From Shewanella basaltis (GTDB lineage: Bacteria > Pseudomonadota > Gammaproteobacteria > Enterobacterales > Shewanellaceae): a DNA stretch of 44,352 nt. A program made the position numbers and the translations under genes. This document shows, in pieces, positions 17,130 to 24,568 of the stretch. The notes under the pieces are model-generated. The model was not told the origin of the DNA and did not search any database. It was given only the letters and a program-made list of their open reading frames with translations. Location of the stretch: positions 1-44,352 of the forward strand of contig NZ_JAKILA010000032.1 of assembly GCF_023283885.1 (NCBI RefSeq), given 5' to 3'. Numbering within the stretch: the first letter of the stretch is position 1; each line of letters opens with the position of its first letter.

Positions 17130-17203
17130 TTGTGTGCAATTTAATTGCGCTCACTATAACTAAGCGAAAATGAAAATGCAACTAGATTGTGTGCAATTTA
17201 ATT
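17130..17203 (-). promoter_or_regulatory. Two OhrR-type operators upstream of ohr
   Basis: The 17-bp sequence TTGTGTGCAATTTAATT occurs at 17130-17146 and again at 17187-17203. The first copy is extended into the palindrome GCAATTTAATTGC (17136-17148), which fits the TACAATT-AATTGTA-like boxes reported for OhrR. The copies are 57 bp apart, and the nearer one starts 34 bp upstream of the ohr start. Confidence 0.65.
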
Positions 17204-17234
17204 TTGGGCTGCACAAATAGTTTGGCCCAATTGT

Positions 17235-17263
17235 TTGTCATGGTTTTGTCACTGTTATGTCAT
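17235..17263 (+). promoter_or_regulatory. Pho box upstream of the PhoD-like gene
   Basis: Three direct repeats TTGTCAT (17235-17241), TTGTCAC (17246-17252) and ATGTCAT (17257-17263) have exactly 11-bp periodicity, matching the CTGTCAT-N4-CTGTCAT architecture of PhoB binding sites. CACAAT at about 17274-17279 could be the -10 box, at the usual distance for PhoB-activated promoters. Confidence 0.75.
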
Positions 17264-17344
17264 CGTTTACTTTCACAATAGCCACTCATTAGACCTCTTA
17301 GGCTGTGACTGACACGGCCGCATGTAACCAATAAGGATATGTTT

Positions 17345-19108
17345 ATGAAACGGTTTGTTACTCGTCGTGATTTTTTGGCTATGTCAGCAAAAGGCGTGGG
17401 TGCTGTTGTGGTGTCTTACGGGCTAATGGGCTGTCATAGTGATGACGATGAGACTATTTCTGGCCAGTTTTTACAAGGCGTTGCCAGTGGCGACCCTGCA
17501 GCAGATGCCGTGATTTTATGGACACGAGTTACGCCAGATAAACCGGGCGATATTACCGTTTCATGGGAAGTGGCCACAGACAGTGGCTTTACTGATTTAG
17601 TCACTAATGGCCAAACCATAACCAATGACAGCCGCGACTATACCGTTAAAATTGATGCCGTAGGCCTAGTGGCAGGTCAGCAGTATTTTTATCGTTTTAA
17701 AGCGGGCGATAACGTATCTGTCGTGGGGAAAACCCGCACGTTACCACAGGGGAGCGTGGACTCGGTCAAGCTTGCGGTGATGTCGTGTGCTAATTTTCCT
17801 GCTGGTTATTTTAATGTTTACGAAATGGCAGCTCAGCGAGATGATTTAGATGCTGTGGTGCATTTAGGTGACTATTTATATGAGTATGCCCGCGGGGAAT
17901 ACGCCAGCGACAATGCAGCAGCCCTAGGCCGTGAAGTGTTGCCCGAAGGAGAGCTGTTTTTATTAGCCGACTATCGTACTCGTTATAGCCAATACCGTAG
18001 CGATGCCAGCTTACAAAAACTGCATGCTAGCGTGCCCTTTATTACGGTGTGGGACGACCATGAAGTGGCTAATGATACATGGAAAGAGGGCGCTGAAAAT
18101 CATAACGACGATGAAGGTGATTTTGACCAACGTAAGGCTGCTGCACTGCAAGCCTATTTTGAGTGGCTACCCATTAGGCCCTGGAGCGAAGGTAATCATG
18201 AAGAAATTTACAGAAGTTTTAATTACGGTGACCTGGTTGATTTGCATATGCTCGACACTCGTGTGCTGGCTCGCGACAAGCAATTAGAATACAGCGATTA
18301 TATTGACTCAACGACAGGGGCGTTTGACAGTAATCTTTTTTTAGCCGCTGTCACTGATATTAATCGTACTTTATTGGGGCAAGCTCAATTGCAGTGGTTA
18401 CAACAAACCTTACTGCAATCTACTGCCAAGTGGCAGGTATTAGGACAGCAGGTGTTAATGGGGAAAATGTTATTGCCTGCTGCTATTGCCACTCAGCAAA
18501 TGAGCATACCGCAATTTGCACAGCTTGCTGGCATTGCCCAATTGGCAGGGCGTGCTCAAGCAGGCGATACCACATTAACCGCTGAAGAACTGGCGTATTT
18601 GCAAGCTAATCAAGATAAGCTCACTCCTGAGGTGGTGGCATTATTACAATTGCCCTCCATTCCATATAATTTAGATGCCTGGGACGGTTACGCCTATGAG
18701 CGCGAAGTGATTTATGCCACGGCTAAGTCGTTAAAGCATAACCTAGTGGTCATTGCCGGTGACACTCATAATGCATGGGCTAATGAGCTCACAGACAGCA
18801 ATGGCGATACCGTAGGTGTTGAATTTGCCACCAGTTCCGTGTCATCACCAGGGCTTGAATATTACTTAGGTTTGTCTGATGCTGAGATGCCAGCAACAGA
18901 AGCGGCAATTGTGGGGTTAATAAACGATCTTAAATATGCCAACTTAAAAGATCGTGGTTATTTATTATTGACCTTCACTGCCGACGAAGTACGCGGCGAT
19001 TGGCAATATGTTGATACTATTCTAGACAAAAGCTTTACGAGTTTAGTTGCACGTAACCACAGTGCGACGAGTGCTGCGGGTAACCCACAAATCGTGGCAA
19101 TGTCGTAA
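17345..19108 (+). CDS. phoD: PhoD-like phosphodiesterase/alkaline phosphatase, Tat lipoprotein
   Basis: A calcium/iron-dependent phosphoesterase of the PhoD family that releases phosphate from diesters or monoesters outside the cytoplasm. The N-terminus MKRFVTRRDFLAMSA is a Tat signal with the twin-arginine motif, and YGLMGC (Cys at about residue 30) is a possible lipobox. An N-terminal Ig-like PhoD_N domain (GVASGDPAADAVILWTRVTP) precedes the catalytic domain with MSCAN, VHLGDYLYEYA, WDDHEVANDTWKEG, HMLDTR and VVIAGDTHNAWANEL, all metal-binding motifs of the family. The start at 17345 is taken because AAGGAT lies 6 bp upstream; the ATG at 17339 is too close. A three-unit Pho box lies upstream, consistent with induction under phosphate limitation. 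Confidence 0.93.
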   Translation: MKRFVTRRDFLAMSAKGVGAVVVSYGLMGCHSDDDETISGQFLQGVASGDPAADAVILWTRVTPDKPGDITVSWEVATDSGFTDLVTNGQTITNDSRDYTVKIDAVGLVAGQQYFYRFKAGDNVSVVGKTRTLPQGSVDSVKLAVMSCANFPAGYFNVYEMAAQRDDLDAVVHLGDYLYEYARGEYASDNAAALGREVLPEGELFLLADYRTRYSQYRSDASLQKLHASVPFITVWDDHEVANDTWKEGAENHNDDEGDFDQRKAAALQAYFEWLPIRPWSEGNHEEIYRSFNYGDLVDLHMLDTRVLARDKQLEYSDYIDSTTGAFDSNLFLAAVTDINRTLLGQAQLQWLQQTLLQSTAKWQVLGQQVLMGKMLLPAAIATQQMSIPQFAQLAGIAQLAGRAQAGDTTLTAEELAYLQANQDKLTPEVVALLQLPSIPYNLDAWDGYAYEREVIYATAKSLKHNLVVIAGDTHNAWANELTDSNGDTVGVEFATSSVSSPGLEYYLGLSDAEMPATEAAIVGLINDLKYANLKDRGYLLLTFTADEVRGDWQYVDTILDKSFTSLVARNHSATSAAGNPQIVAMS

Positions 19109-19132
19109 GCCCGTTTTGGGATTAACCAAACG

Positions 19133-19157
19133 ATTCAGCCACCTTCGGTGGCTGAAT
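19133..19157 (+). terminator. Hairpin terminator between the PhoD-like and methyltransferase genes
   Basis: An 11-bp stem ATTCAGCCACC with its complement (19133-19143 with 19147-19157) is preceded by CAAACG and followed by TGTTTGTC. It is placed to end transcription of the PhoD-like gene and perhaps of the convergent methyltransferase. Confidence 0.7.
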
Positions 19158-19188
19158 TGTTTGTCGCAAATGATTGATCTCGACTCGA

Positions 19189-20196
19189 TTAATCTATGCC
19201 TAATACGACAATTTTTAGCGGGTGGTTGTCGTCAAATGCCGGGAAATCAGCATGACAGTCTAACCATTGGCTGGAGGTGACTTTACGGCCTTGTTTTTCA
19301 ACGCAGCGGACTAGGCTGTCGTACCAGGTTTGGCGATCCACTTTGGCGACATTATTACAACACACGATATGACCACCGGCTTTAGTGGCTAATACTGCAG
19401 GCTTAAATAACCCCTGGTAATCATTCACTAAATCGACAATGCCAAAGGCGCTTTTGGCAAAACGGGGTGGGTCTAAAAACACTAAGTCAAACTGTGTTGC
19501 CCGCAGTTTGGGGTATTTAGGCAGTTTTTGATTACGGCGTCCGCCAACCGGTAATCCCGCTAATTGGCGCAGCGCCGGAAACGCATCGCTTTGCACAAAC
19601 TCGCATACCTCAGTAACCTTGTTTAGTTCGGCATTTTTTTGCCCAGCGGCTAACGCAAAAGATGAAAAATCGACATTCATTACTTTACGCGCGCCGCCCA
19701 TAGCTGCTGCAATGCCCACACCACAAGTGTACGAAAACAGGTTTAATACGCTTTTATCTTTACTGTTAGCTTGCACATATTCGCGGCCGATACGCATGTC
19801 TAAAAACAGCAGTGGGTCCTGGCCTTCGTGACGAAGTTTAGAGGTAAATGCGATGCCGTTCTCATGGATCACTTGTTCTGTTTGAGCGTAATCCTGTGCT
19901 TCATTCGTGGCGGTATTGAGCACTCGAGAATGGTTACCTGAGCGATCGTTGTACACGATATGAAAATCTGCATGGGCAGTTAGTTCACTTGAAATGTCTG
20001 TCAGCTGCTCATCTGATAAAGTCTGGTGAAAAGTTTGGATTAACCAAGCATCGCCATAACGATCGATATTAAGACCATTTTCGCCTTCAACCGTGCCATG
20101 AAATACCCTATAGCAGTCGGTATTGTCTTGGCTGGCTTGCTCAAAAAAGGCAGTACGTTTGGCTAACGCTGCGGTTAAAACAGATTGAATGGACAT
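19189..20196 (-). CDS. Class I SAM-dependent methyltransferase, RlmI/RlmK-like
   Basis: A 335-residue methyltransferase of the RlmI-type group that modifies 23S rRNA. The N-terminal part (CYRVFHGTVEGENGLNIDRYGDAWLIQTF) is the small beta-domain following the PUA domain in RlmI; here the PUA domain itself is not obvious, so it is shorter than E. coli RlmI (about 396). The Rossmann part shows KSVLNLFSYTCGVGIAAAMGGA, a middle strand MNVDFS, and the catalytic DPPRFAKS motif, followed by HIVCCNN with a Cys pair. The start at 20196 (MSIQSVLT) is preferred to one 16 codons upstream. The target base is inferred as cytosine from relatives, not shown. Confidence 0.85.
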   Translation of the reverse strand: MSIQSVLTAALAKRTAFFEQASQDNTDCYRVFHGTVEGENGLNIDRYGDAWLIQTFHQTLSDEQLTDISSELTAHADFHIVYNDRSGNHSRVLNTATNEAQDYAQTEQVIHENGIAFTSKLRHEGQDPLLFLDMRIGREYVQANSKDKSVLNLFSYTCGVGIAAAMGGARKVMNVDFSSFALAAGQKNAELNKVTEVCEFVQSDAFPALRQLAGLPVGGRRNQKLPKYPKLRATQFDLVFLDPPRFAKSAFGIVDLVNDYQGLFKPAVLATKAGGHIVCCNNVAKVDRQTWYDSLVRCVEKQGRKVTSSQWLDCHADFPAFDDNHPLKIVVLGID

Positions 20197-20301
20197 GGAT
20201 GCTCGATAAATGGCGGGGCAATTTGCGTGCAGTATAGCAAACAATCGCTTTAAGTGTGGCAGCGTGATTATCGATAACGCTTCACTTTATTCGGGGAGAC
20301 A

Positions 20302-20579
20302 TACCCAATCAACTTGAAGCTACGTGTTTCAGAGTTTCACTGTGTTTTCAGTACTAGGCGCGTTAATGCGGTAATGTCGGTACTTTATAACTTAGCGCAA
20401 ACAGCGCTCTTGATTTAAAAATCAGGGGAACACGTTGAAACTCCCAAAGGGCAAGTTTTACACGCGTTTATGCTGCGTTATTGATTTTGGAAAGGGAATA
20501 ACCATTACCCGCAATCAATGCCTTGCCTAAACGTGTGTAAACTCTTGCTGAAATCGAGTATCTTCAGGTTGTTTGGGTA
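20302..20579 (+). mobile_element. MITE-like element, family 1, copy 2
   Basis: A 278-bp relative of the element at 15523-15784, with ends TACCCAATCAACTTGAAG and ATCTTCAGGTTGTTTGGGTA. It shares most of the interior (TACTAGGCGCGTTAATGCGG, CAAAGGGCAAGTTTTACACG, GGAAAGGGAATAACCATTAC) and is longer mainly by an extra AT-rich piece near 20400-20430. Left flank is CA and right flank TA, so a target duplication is only partly preserved. Its right end lies inside the 3' end of the DUF3859 gene. Confidence 0.9.
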
Positions 20580-20959
20580 TATACCTTAAAGGTTTTGTCG
20601 GCAACAATTTTGCCATTGAGCTCAAGGGTCATGCGCCAATTACCGACTTTGTTATCTGCTGGTGCCCAAATGCAATCGCCAAGATAAAAGCGCCAATCGT
20701 TTTCCTTAATGAATACAGTACCATCAAACGGTGGGCGCACATTACCTTGGTCGTCTGGAATATCAGGATGATAAATACAGTAGGTTAATACCTGGTTTTT
20801 GGCTTTTTTGATCCGAACAATAAAGCCAAATTCAGTATCAATAATTGCGGGGACGTGAATGGTTGCCTCTAAAAAACGTGGCAAGTCATCGCTCTGGTTG
20901 TCCCACTGGCTGAATATGCCGCTATAAATAATGCTGACGTCGGCTTTTAGCTTACTCAA
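20564..20959 (-). CDS. DUF3859 protein with MITE-derived C-terminus
   Basis: A small cytoplasmic protein of 131 residues; the text SKLKADVSIIYSGIFSQWD, PRFLEATIHVPAIIDTEFGF, GTVFIKENDWRFYLGDCIWAP and GNWRMTLELNGKIVADKTFKV is the DUF3859 family as I recall it, with no known activity. The start is TTG at 20959, preceded by AGGATAAGG that overlaps the end of aroQ. The last residues YTQTT and the stop TGA are encoded by the right terminal repeat of the family 1 element, so the original C-terminus has been replaced after KTFKV. Only a few residues are changed, so the protein may still work. It is translationally coupled to aroQ. Confidence 0.85.
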   Translation of the reverse strand: MSKLKADVSIIYSGIFSQWDNQSDDLPRFLEATIHVPAIIDTEFGFIVRIKKAKNQVLTYCIYHPDIPDDQGNVRPPFDGTVFIKENDWRFYLGDCIWAPADNKVGNWRMTLELNGKIVADKTFKVYTQTT

Positions 20960-20962
20960 ACC

Positions 20963-21415
20963 TTATCCTTTGTGATGCTCTTTTAGGTACTTAATTGCCG
21001 CTTGCAGGGCAAAATCGTAACCTTGTGCACCTAGGCCGCAAATAACCCCCTGGGCTTTGTCTGAAAAATACGAATGATGCCTAAAAGGCTCGCGGGCATG
21101 CACATTTGATAAATGCACTTCAATAAACGGTATGGCCACGCCGAGTATAGCGTCACGCAGGGCAACGCTGGTGTGGGTAAAAGCTGCAGGATTGATAATA
21201 ATAAACTGGGCATCGGTAGCATGTATGGCGTCAATTAATTGATATTCGGCATTAGACTGAACGTGTTCTAATTCAACGCCGACTTGGTTCGCGCTATCGG
21301 TTAGTTCATTTACAATGGTGGCTAAGGTTTGATGGCCATAGTGCCCCGGCTCGCGGCGGCCAAGCAAATTAAGATTAGGGCCATTTATCACTAAAATTTT
21401 GGCTGTGCTGCTCAT
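20963..21415 (-). CDS. aroQ: 3-dehydroquinate dehydratase, type II
   Basis: Third enzyme of the shikimate pathway, converting 3-dehydroquinate to 3-dehydroshikimate in the cytoplasm; the protein is a 150-residue subunit of a dodecamer. The signature ILVINGPNLNLLGRREPGHYG contains the catalytic Arg and Tyr region, followed by ELEHVQSNAEYQLIDAIH, INPAAFTHTSVALRDA and FIEVHLSNVHAREPFRHHSYF with the catalytic His. AGGAAG precedes the ATG. It forms a two-gene unit with the DUF3859 gene, with which it nearly overlaps. In many bacteria aroQ lies next to accB; that is not the case here. Confidence 0.97.
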   Translation of the reverse strand: MSSTAKILVINGPNLNLLGRREPGHYGHQTLATIVNELTDSANQVGVELEHVQSNAEYQLIDAIHATDAQFIIINPAAFTHTSVALRDAILGVAIPFIEVHLSNVHAREPFRHHSYFSDKAQGVICGLGAQGYDFALQAAIKYLKEHHKG

Positions 21416-21515
21416 GGGACTTCCTGTGGTGTGGGCAATAAAACGTGTGAGTCCATTCTTACTGAAGATATGCGCGTGGTAAACCTAAAAATGTTCATCT
21501 AACGGCTAAAATTCA

Positions 21516-21932
21516 TTAATAGCCGGTTTTATTTTGGCGCATGGCTTTGGTGGCACCACGTTGTTTTTTCGCTTCAATTCGGCGAGTTTGACTGCCTTTG
21601 GTGGCTTTGGTCGCAATACGGGCCTTTTGTACAATGCCGACACTTTTTACCAGCTCAATAAATTGTTCTAACGCGGTCTGGCGATTAAAGTCTTGGCTTC
21701 TTGATTGCTGGCATTTGATGATGATTTTTCCGCTTTTGGTAATGCGGTGATCAGCCTTGGCTAATAACTTTTGTTGATAAAATTCAGGCAAAGATGATGA
21801 TGCAATATCAAAGCTAAGCTGAGCCGCTGTCGATACTTTATTGACATTTTGACCGCCCGCGCCGCTTGAGCGAACAAACTGCCATTCAATTTCGTTGTCT
21901 TGCAATATGACTCGTTGAGTAATTTGTATCAT
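21516..21932 (-). CDS. arfB: Peptidyl-tRNA hydrolase ArfB (ribosome rescue)
   Basis: A codon-independent release factor of 138 residues that frees ribosomes stalled on messages without a stop codon. The RF-1-like domain carries RSSGAGGQNVNKVSTAAQL with the catalytic GGQ near residues 26-28, then ITKSGKIIIKCQQSRSQ. The C-terminal tail is basic (RIATKATKGSQTRRIEAKKQRG...KAMRQNK), as needed to enter the mRNA channel. The size fits E. coli ArfB/YaeJ (140). It is a single gene upstream of aroQ on the same strand, separated by about 100 bp. Confidence 0.95.
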   Translation of the reverse strand: MIQITQRVILQDNEIEWQFVRSSGAGGQNVNKVSTAAQLSFDIASSSLPEFYQQKLLAKADHRITKSGKIIIKCQQSRSQDFNRQTALEQFIELVKSVGIVQKARIATKATKGSQTRRIEAKKQRGATKAMRQNKTGY

Positions 21933-22192
21933 TCGGTTGAGGTTGTCCTCTTTAATATGTTTTATCGGTTAATTATACCGTAATTAGGCGTGTATTTCAG
22001 CGGTGGCTATTAATGAGCCTCAGCGTTAACTTGTCTCGACATCAGCAAAATACTGACTGTGCTCTGAGTTATTGCATATTTAATGAAATCAAATGCAGAG
22101 TTTTGGTATTATGAGCGCCACTGTCGCTTTAGCGATGATAGGTCGTTTTAAAGTGTGTTCTATAGCCTGATGATAAGGCTGGAGTTACTGTT

Positions 22193-22558
22193 ATGTTGTG
22201 TCAAATACCCGATATTACCAAGGGTGTCATTAGTTTATTTGTCAGTGGGCGCCTATCTGCGTCCGATTACCGTACCCGTCTGCAACCGACTATTCGCGCT
22301 TATCGTAAAGATTGGGGCCAGGTATGCTTGTATATTGAAGCGGATGTGTTACTCGAAGGTTGGGAATTTGGCTCTTTAACCGGCAGTGGTGAAGTACAAT
22401 TACCTGCATTTGATGCATTAGTGTTTGTTGGCGGCCCAGATTGGGTAGGCAATGCTGTGCGGTTAATGGGACCGTTTATGCAAGGCGAAGTCGCATGGTT
22501 TCCATTATCAGAAAAACAAAATGCAATAACGTGGATTGCTAAACGTTCTCAGTGTTAG
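22193..22558 (+). CDS. SpoIIAA-like STAS/SEC14 domain protein
   Basis: A 121-residue soluble protein matching the SpoIIAA-like family (DUF3478). It begins VISLFVSGRLSASDYRTRLQPTIRAY and continues QVCLYIEADVLLEGWEFGSLT, then FDALVFVGGPDWVGNAVRLMGPFMQGEVAWFP and NAITWI, which is the family's order of strands and helices. Relatives are small lipid-binding-like proteins of unknown biological role, found widely in marine gammaproteobacteria. GGAG lies about 10 bp upstream of the ATG. The next gene, a small DUF3012 lipoprotein, follows after 36 bp on the same strand. Confidence 0.85.
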   Translation: MLCQIPDITKGVISLFVSGRLSASDYRTRLQPTIRAYRKDWGQVCLYIEADVLLEGWEFGSLTGSGEVQLPAFDALVFVGGPDWVGNAVRLMGPFMQGEVAWFPLSEKQNAITWIAKRSQC

Positions 22559-22594
22559 TATCTGTTTACTTATTTAGAAAAGGATTGCTTACTT

Positions 22595-22771
22595 ATGTCG
22601 TTATCAAAATTGTTTGCCGTATCAAGCGCATTATTATTAACCCTAAGCTTAACCGCGTGTGCACCTGAAGTGGGCAGCGATGCTTGGTGTAAACAAATGA
22701 AAGAAAAGGACAGTGGCGATTGGACCGCAAACGAAGCCACTGATTATGCGAAGCATTGCGTATTTAAATAA
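22595..22771 (+). CDS. Small DUF3012 lipoprotein
   Basis: A 58-residue protein reading MSLSKLFAVSSALLLTLS, then LTACAPEVGSDAWCKQMKEK and a tail ending AKHCVFK. The lipobox LTAC gives a short mature lipoprotein of about 37 residues with two further Cys (DAWC and KHC) that may form a disulfide. The motif PEVGSDAWCKQMKEKDSGDW is characteristic of DUF3012, known from Shewanella and Vibrio and without function. AAAAGG precedes the start by about 12 bp. It ends six bases before the next reading frame of the metal-efflux locus. Too short for most gene finders, but well supported by the signal and motif. Confidence 0.85.
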   Translation: MSLSKLFAVSSALLLTLSLTACAPEVGSDAWCKQMKEKDSGDWTANEATDYAKHCVFK

Positions 22772-22777
22772 GCGTTA

Positions 22778-23230
22778 GTGCGCCGGAGTGCGGATTTGAA
22801 TTCACGCGTTTTGCCCTACATGGCATATTGTGCCAAGTTGATCATTGCTATTGTGTTACTGCAATTTGTGGGCGCAAACTTAGGCGCACATCAGTTGCAC
22901 CTGGGCAATAGCAATGAAGAGCAAAACAATCATCCGCACTTGCAATTAACCACAGAAGTTATTGTTATCGCAGATTGTCTCGACTGTACTTGTGCACTTG
23001 ACGGCTCTACAACACATTCGGTCAGTGACGACCACCAGCATGTTGCCAATATAACCGATATTCAACAAATTGATGTCTGTTTAGATTGCCAATGTCATGG
23101 TGGTCATATTGCCTTAGTGTCTCCTGTTAATGACGTATTAAGGCAAGGTGTTAACAACACGTATACTGATTTTAGTTTATTGTATTTACCGCCAGATAAC
23201 CTACCCCGTTACCGCCCACCAATAGCGTAA
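22778..23230 (+). CDS. Exported Cys/His-rich protein of the metal-efflux locus
   Basis: A 150-residue protein (from a GTG start) with one N-terminal hydrophobic segment (AKLIIAIVLLQFVGANLGAH), then a His-rich stretch (HQLHLGNSNEEQNNHPH) and two CLDC motifs, DCLDCTCALDG and VCLDCQCHGGH. The Cys pairs and His clusters suggest metal binding in the periplasm. The start is uncertain: TTG at 22796 (GGAG upstream) and ATG at 22820 are alternatives. It is the first gene before a heavy-metal RND adaptor and pump, so it may be a metal-sensing or chaperone part. I do not recognise a named family. The 200-bp gap to the adaptor contains no other gene. Confidence 0.7.
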   Translation: MRRSADLNSRVLPYMAYCAKLIIAIVLLQFVGANLGAHQLHLGNSNEEQNNHPHLQLTTEVIVIADCLDCTCALDGSTTHSVSDDHQHVANITDIQQIDVCLDCQCHGGHIALVSPVNDVLRQGVNNTYTDFSLLYLPPDNLPRYRPPIA

Positions 23231-23431
23231 TTCCTAACGCCATATTGTTATTAAGTTGTTTTATGCAGCTGACTCATTGACCGTTTACGGCAGCTAATCC
23301 TGTTGCATTACGTTAATGCGGTTGGGTGTATTGCATAAGACAAAATTCATTACCGTTAACATCGTCATGTTGCCGCCTTTTTGTATATGAAGGATAGGCG
23401 ATGTGTTGACGGCTTATGTTTAGGAATACCC

Positions 23432-24559
23432 ATGAAGCCTATTTTTATATTGTTTTCCCCAACCAAGGCATGTTGTGCCTTGGTATCTTTATTTGCCACA
23501 TTAATGATTGTTAGCACTGCACAAGCCAGTGAAACGGCAGACACTCACCTAGAGCAAGTTCTTACCCTTAATAGCGAACAACGACAGCTCGCAGGCATTA
23601 ATGTGTCTGAGTTAGTCAATCAAGGCTTTAGTTTACAAGCCGTTGCGACTGCGCAATTACTGGTTGATAAAGATAAAACCATGACCATTGCGCCACAGCT
23701 CGATATGCAGGTGCTCAAGCGCCATGTTGTACCCGGACAGCAAGTCACTCAAGGCCAGGCATTATTAACATTGGGCGGGGCAGAAATAGCAGCTGCGCAA
23801 GCCGATTATATTAATGCGGCTACTGAATGGGATCGCATTAAACGTATGACAGCCGGCAGTATTAGTGCCAGTCAGCGGATGCAGACAGAGGTTAACGCCG
23901 AGCTAAAACGCGCTATTTTACAGTCGATTATGATGACTAACCAGCAAATATCAGCATTGGTGTCATCACCAAGCAGTATTGGTCAATTTCAGTTATTAGC
24001 ACCTATTCAAGGCCGTGTGCAGCAAGATATTGCCATGTTAGGCCAAGTGCTTGAAGCCGGTACGCCCTTGATGCAAATCACCGATGAATCATATTTGTGG
24101 GTGCAAGCTGAGTTGACGCCGTCACAAGCAGAGCAAATCGATATTGGTAGCGAAGCCATGGTGCGTGTGAGTGAACAAACTCGCCGTGGTGTCATTATTG
24201 GTCGCGCCCATGAAATCAATCCGGTCACTCGAACAGAGCAAGTATTGGTGCGTTTGCCTAACCCTAAACATGATTTACATGCAGGGGAATTTGCTGAGTT
24301 GTACCTGCCCAGTAAACAGCATAGTGCTAATGGGTTTGTTGTTCCCGATGCTGCGCTAACCCGCAGTGGTGACGGTGATTGGCAGATTTTTATTGAACAT
24401 GATGAAGGCTTTGAGGCCGTCGAAGTAAAAGTGGTTGAACGTCAACGAGGTCTAAGCATGATAACTGGCGTTGAGCCCAAAAGTCGCGTGGTGATATCTG
24501 GGGCGTTTTTCTTAGCGTCTGAACAAGCTAAAGCCGGTTTTGATATTCACAATCACTAG
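23432..24559 (+). CDS. RND efflux periplasmic adaptor (CusB/CzcB type)
   Basis: A membrane-fusion protein of 375 residues that links the RND pump to an outer-membrane channel. A signal peptide (ALVSLFATLMIVSTAQAS) leads into a barrel-sandwich region (VVPGQQVTQGQALLTLGGAEIAAAQADYI), a helical hairpin (residues about 125-185), then FQLLAPIQGRVQQDIAMLGQVLEAG and a beta-barrel with VLVRLPNPKHDLHAGEFAELYLP and VVPDAALTRSGDGDWQIFI. This is the heavy-metal resistance branch. The ATG at 23432 is taken because AGGAATACCC is upstream and it gives a normal signal peptide; an earlier in-frame ATG at 23381 is less likely. It is 9 bp from the pump gene, so the two are one operon. Confidence 0.92.
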   Translation: MKPIFILFSPTKACCALVSLFATLMIVSTAQASETADTHLEQVLTLNSEQRQLAGINVSELVNQGFSLQAVATAQLLVDKDKTMTIAPQLDMQVLKRHVVPGQQVTQGQALLTLGGAEIAAAQADYINAATEWDRIKRMTAGSISASQRMQTEVNAELKRAILQSIMMTNQQISALVSSPSSIGQFQLLAPIQGRVQQDIAMLGQVLEAGTPLMQITDESYLWVQAELTPSQAEQIDIGSEAMVRVSEQTRRGVIIGRAHEINPVTRTEQVLVRLPNPKHDLHAGEFAELYLPSKQHSANGFVVPDAALTRSGDGDWQIFIEHDEGFEAVEVKVVERQRGLSMITGVEPKSRVVISGAFFLASEQAKAGFDIHNH

Positions 24560-24568
24560 GACCTCATC

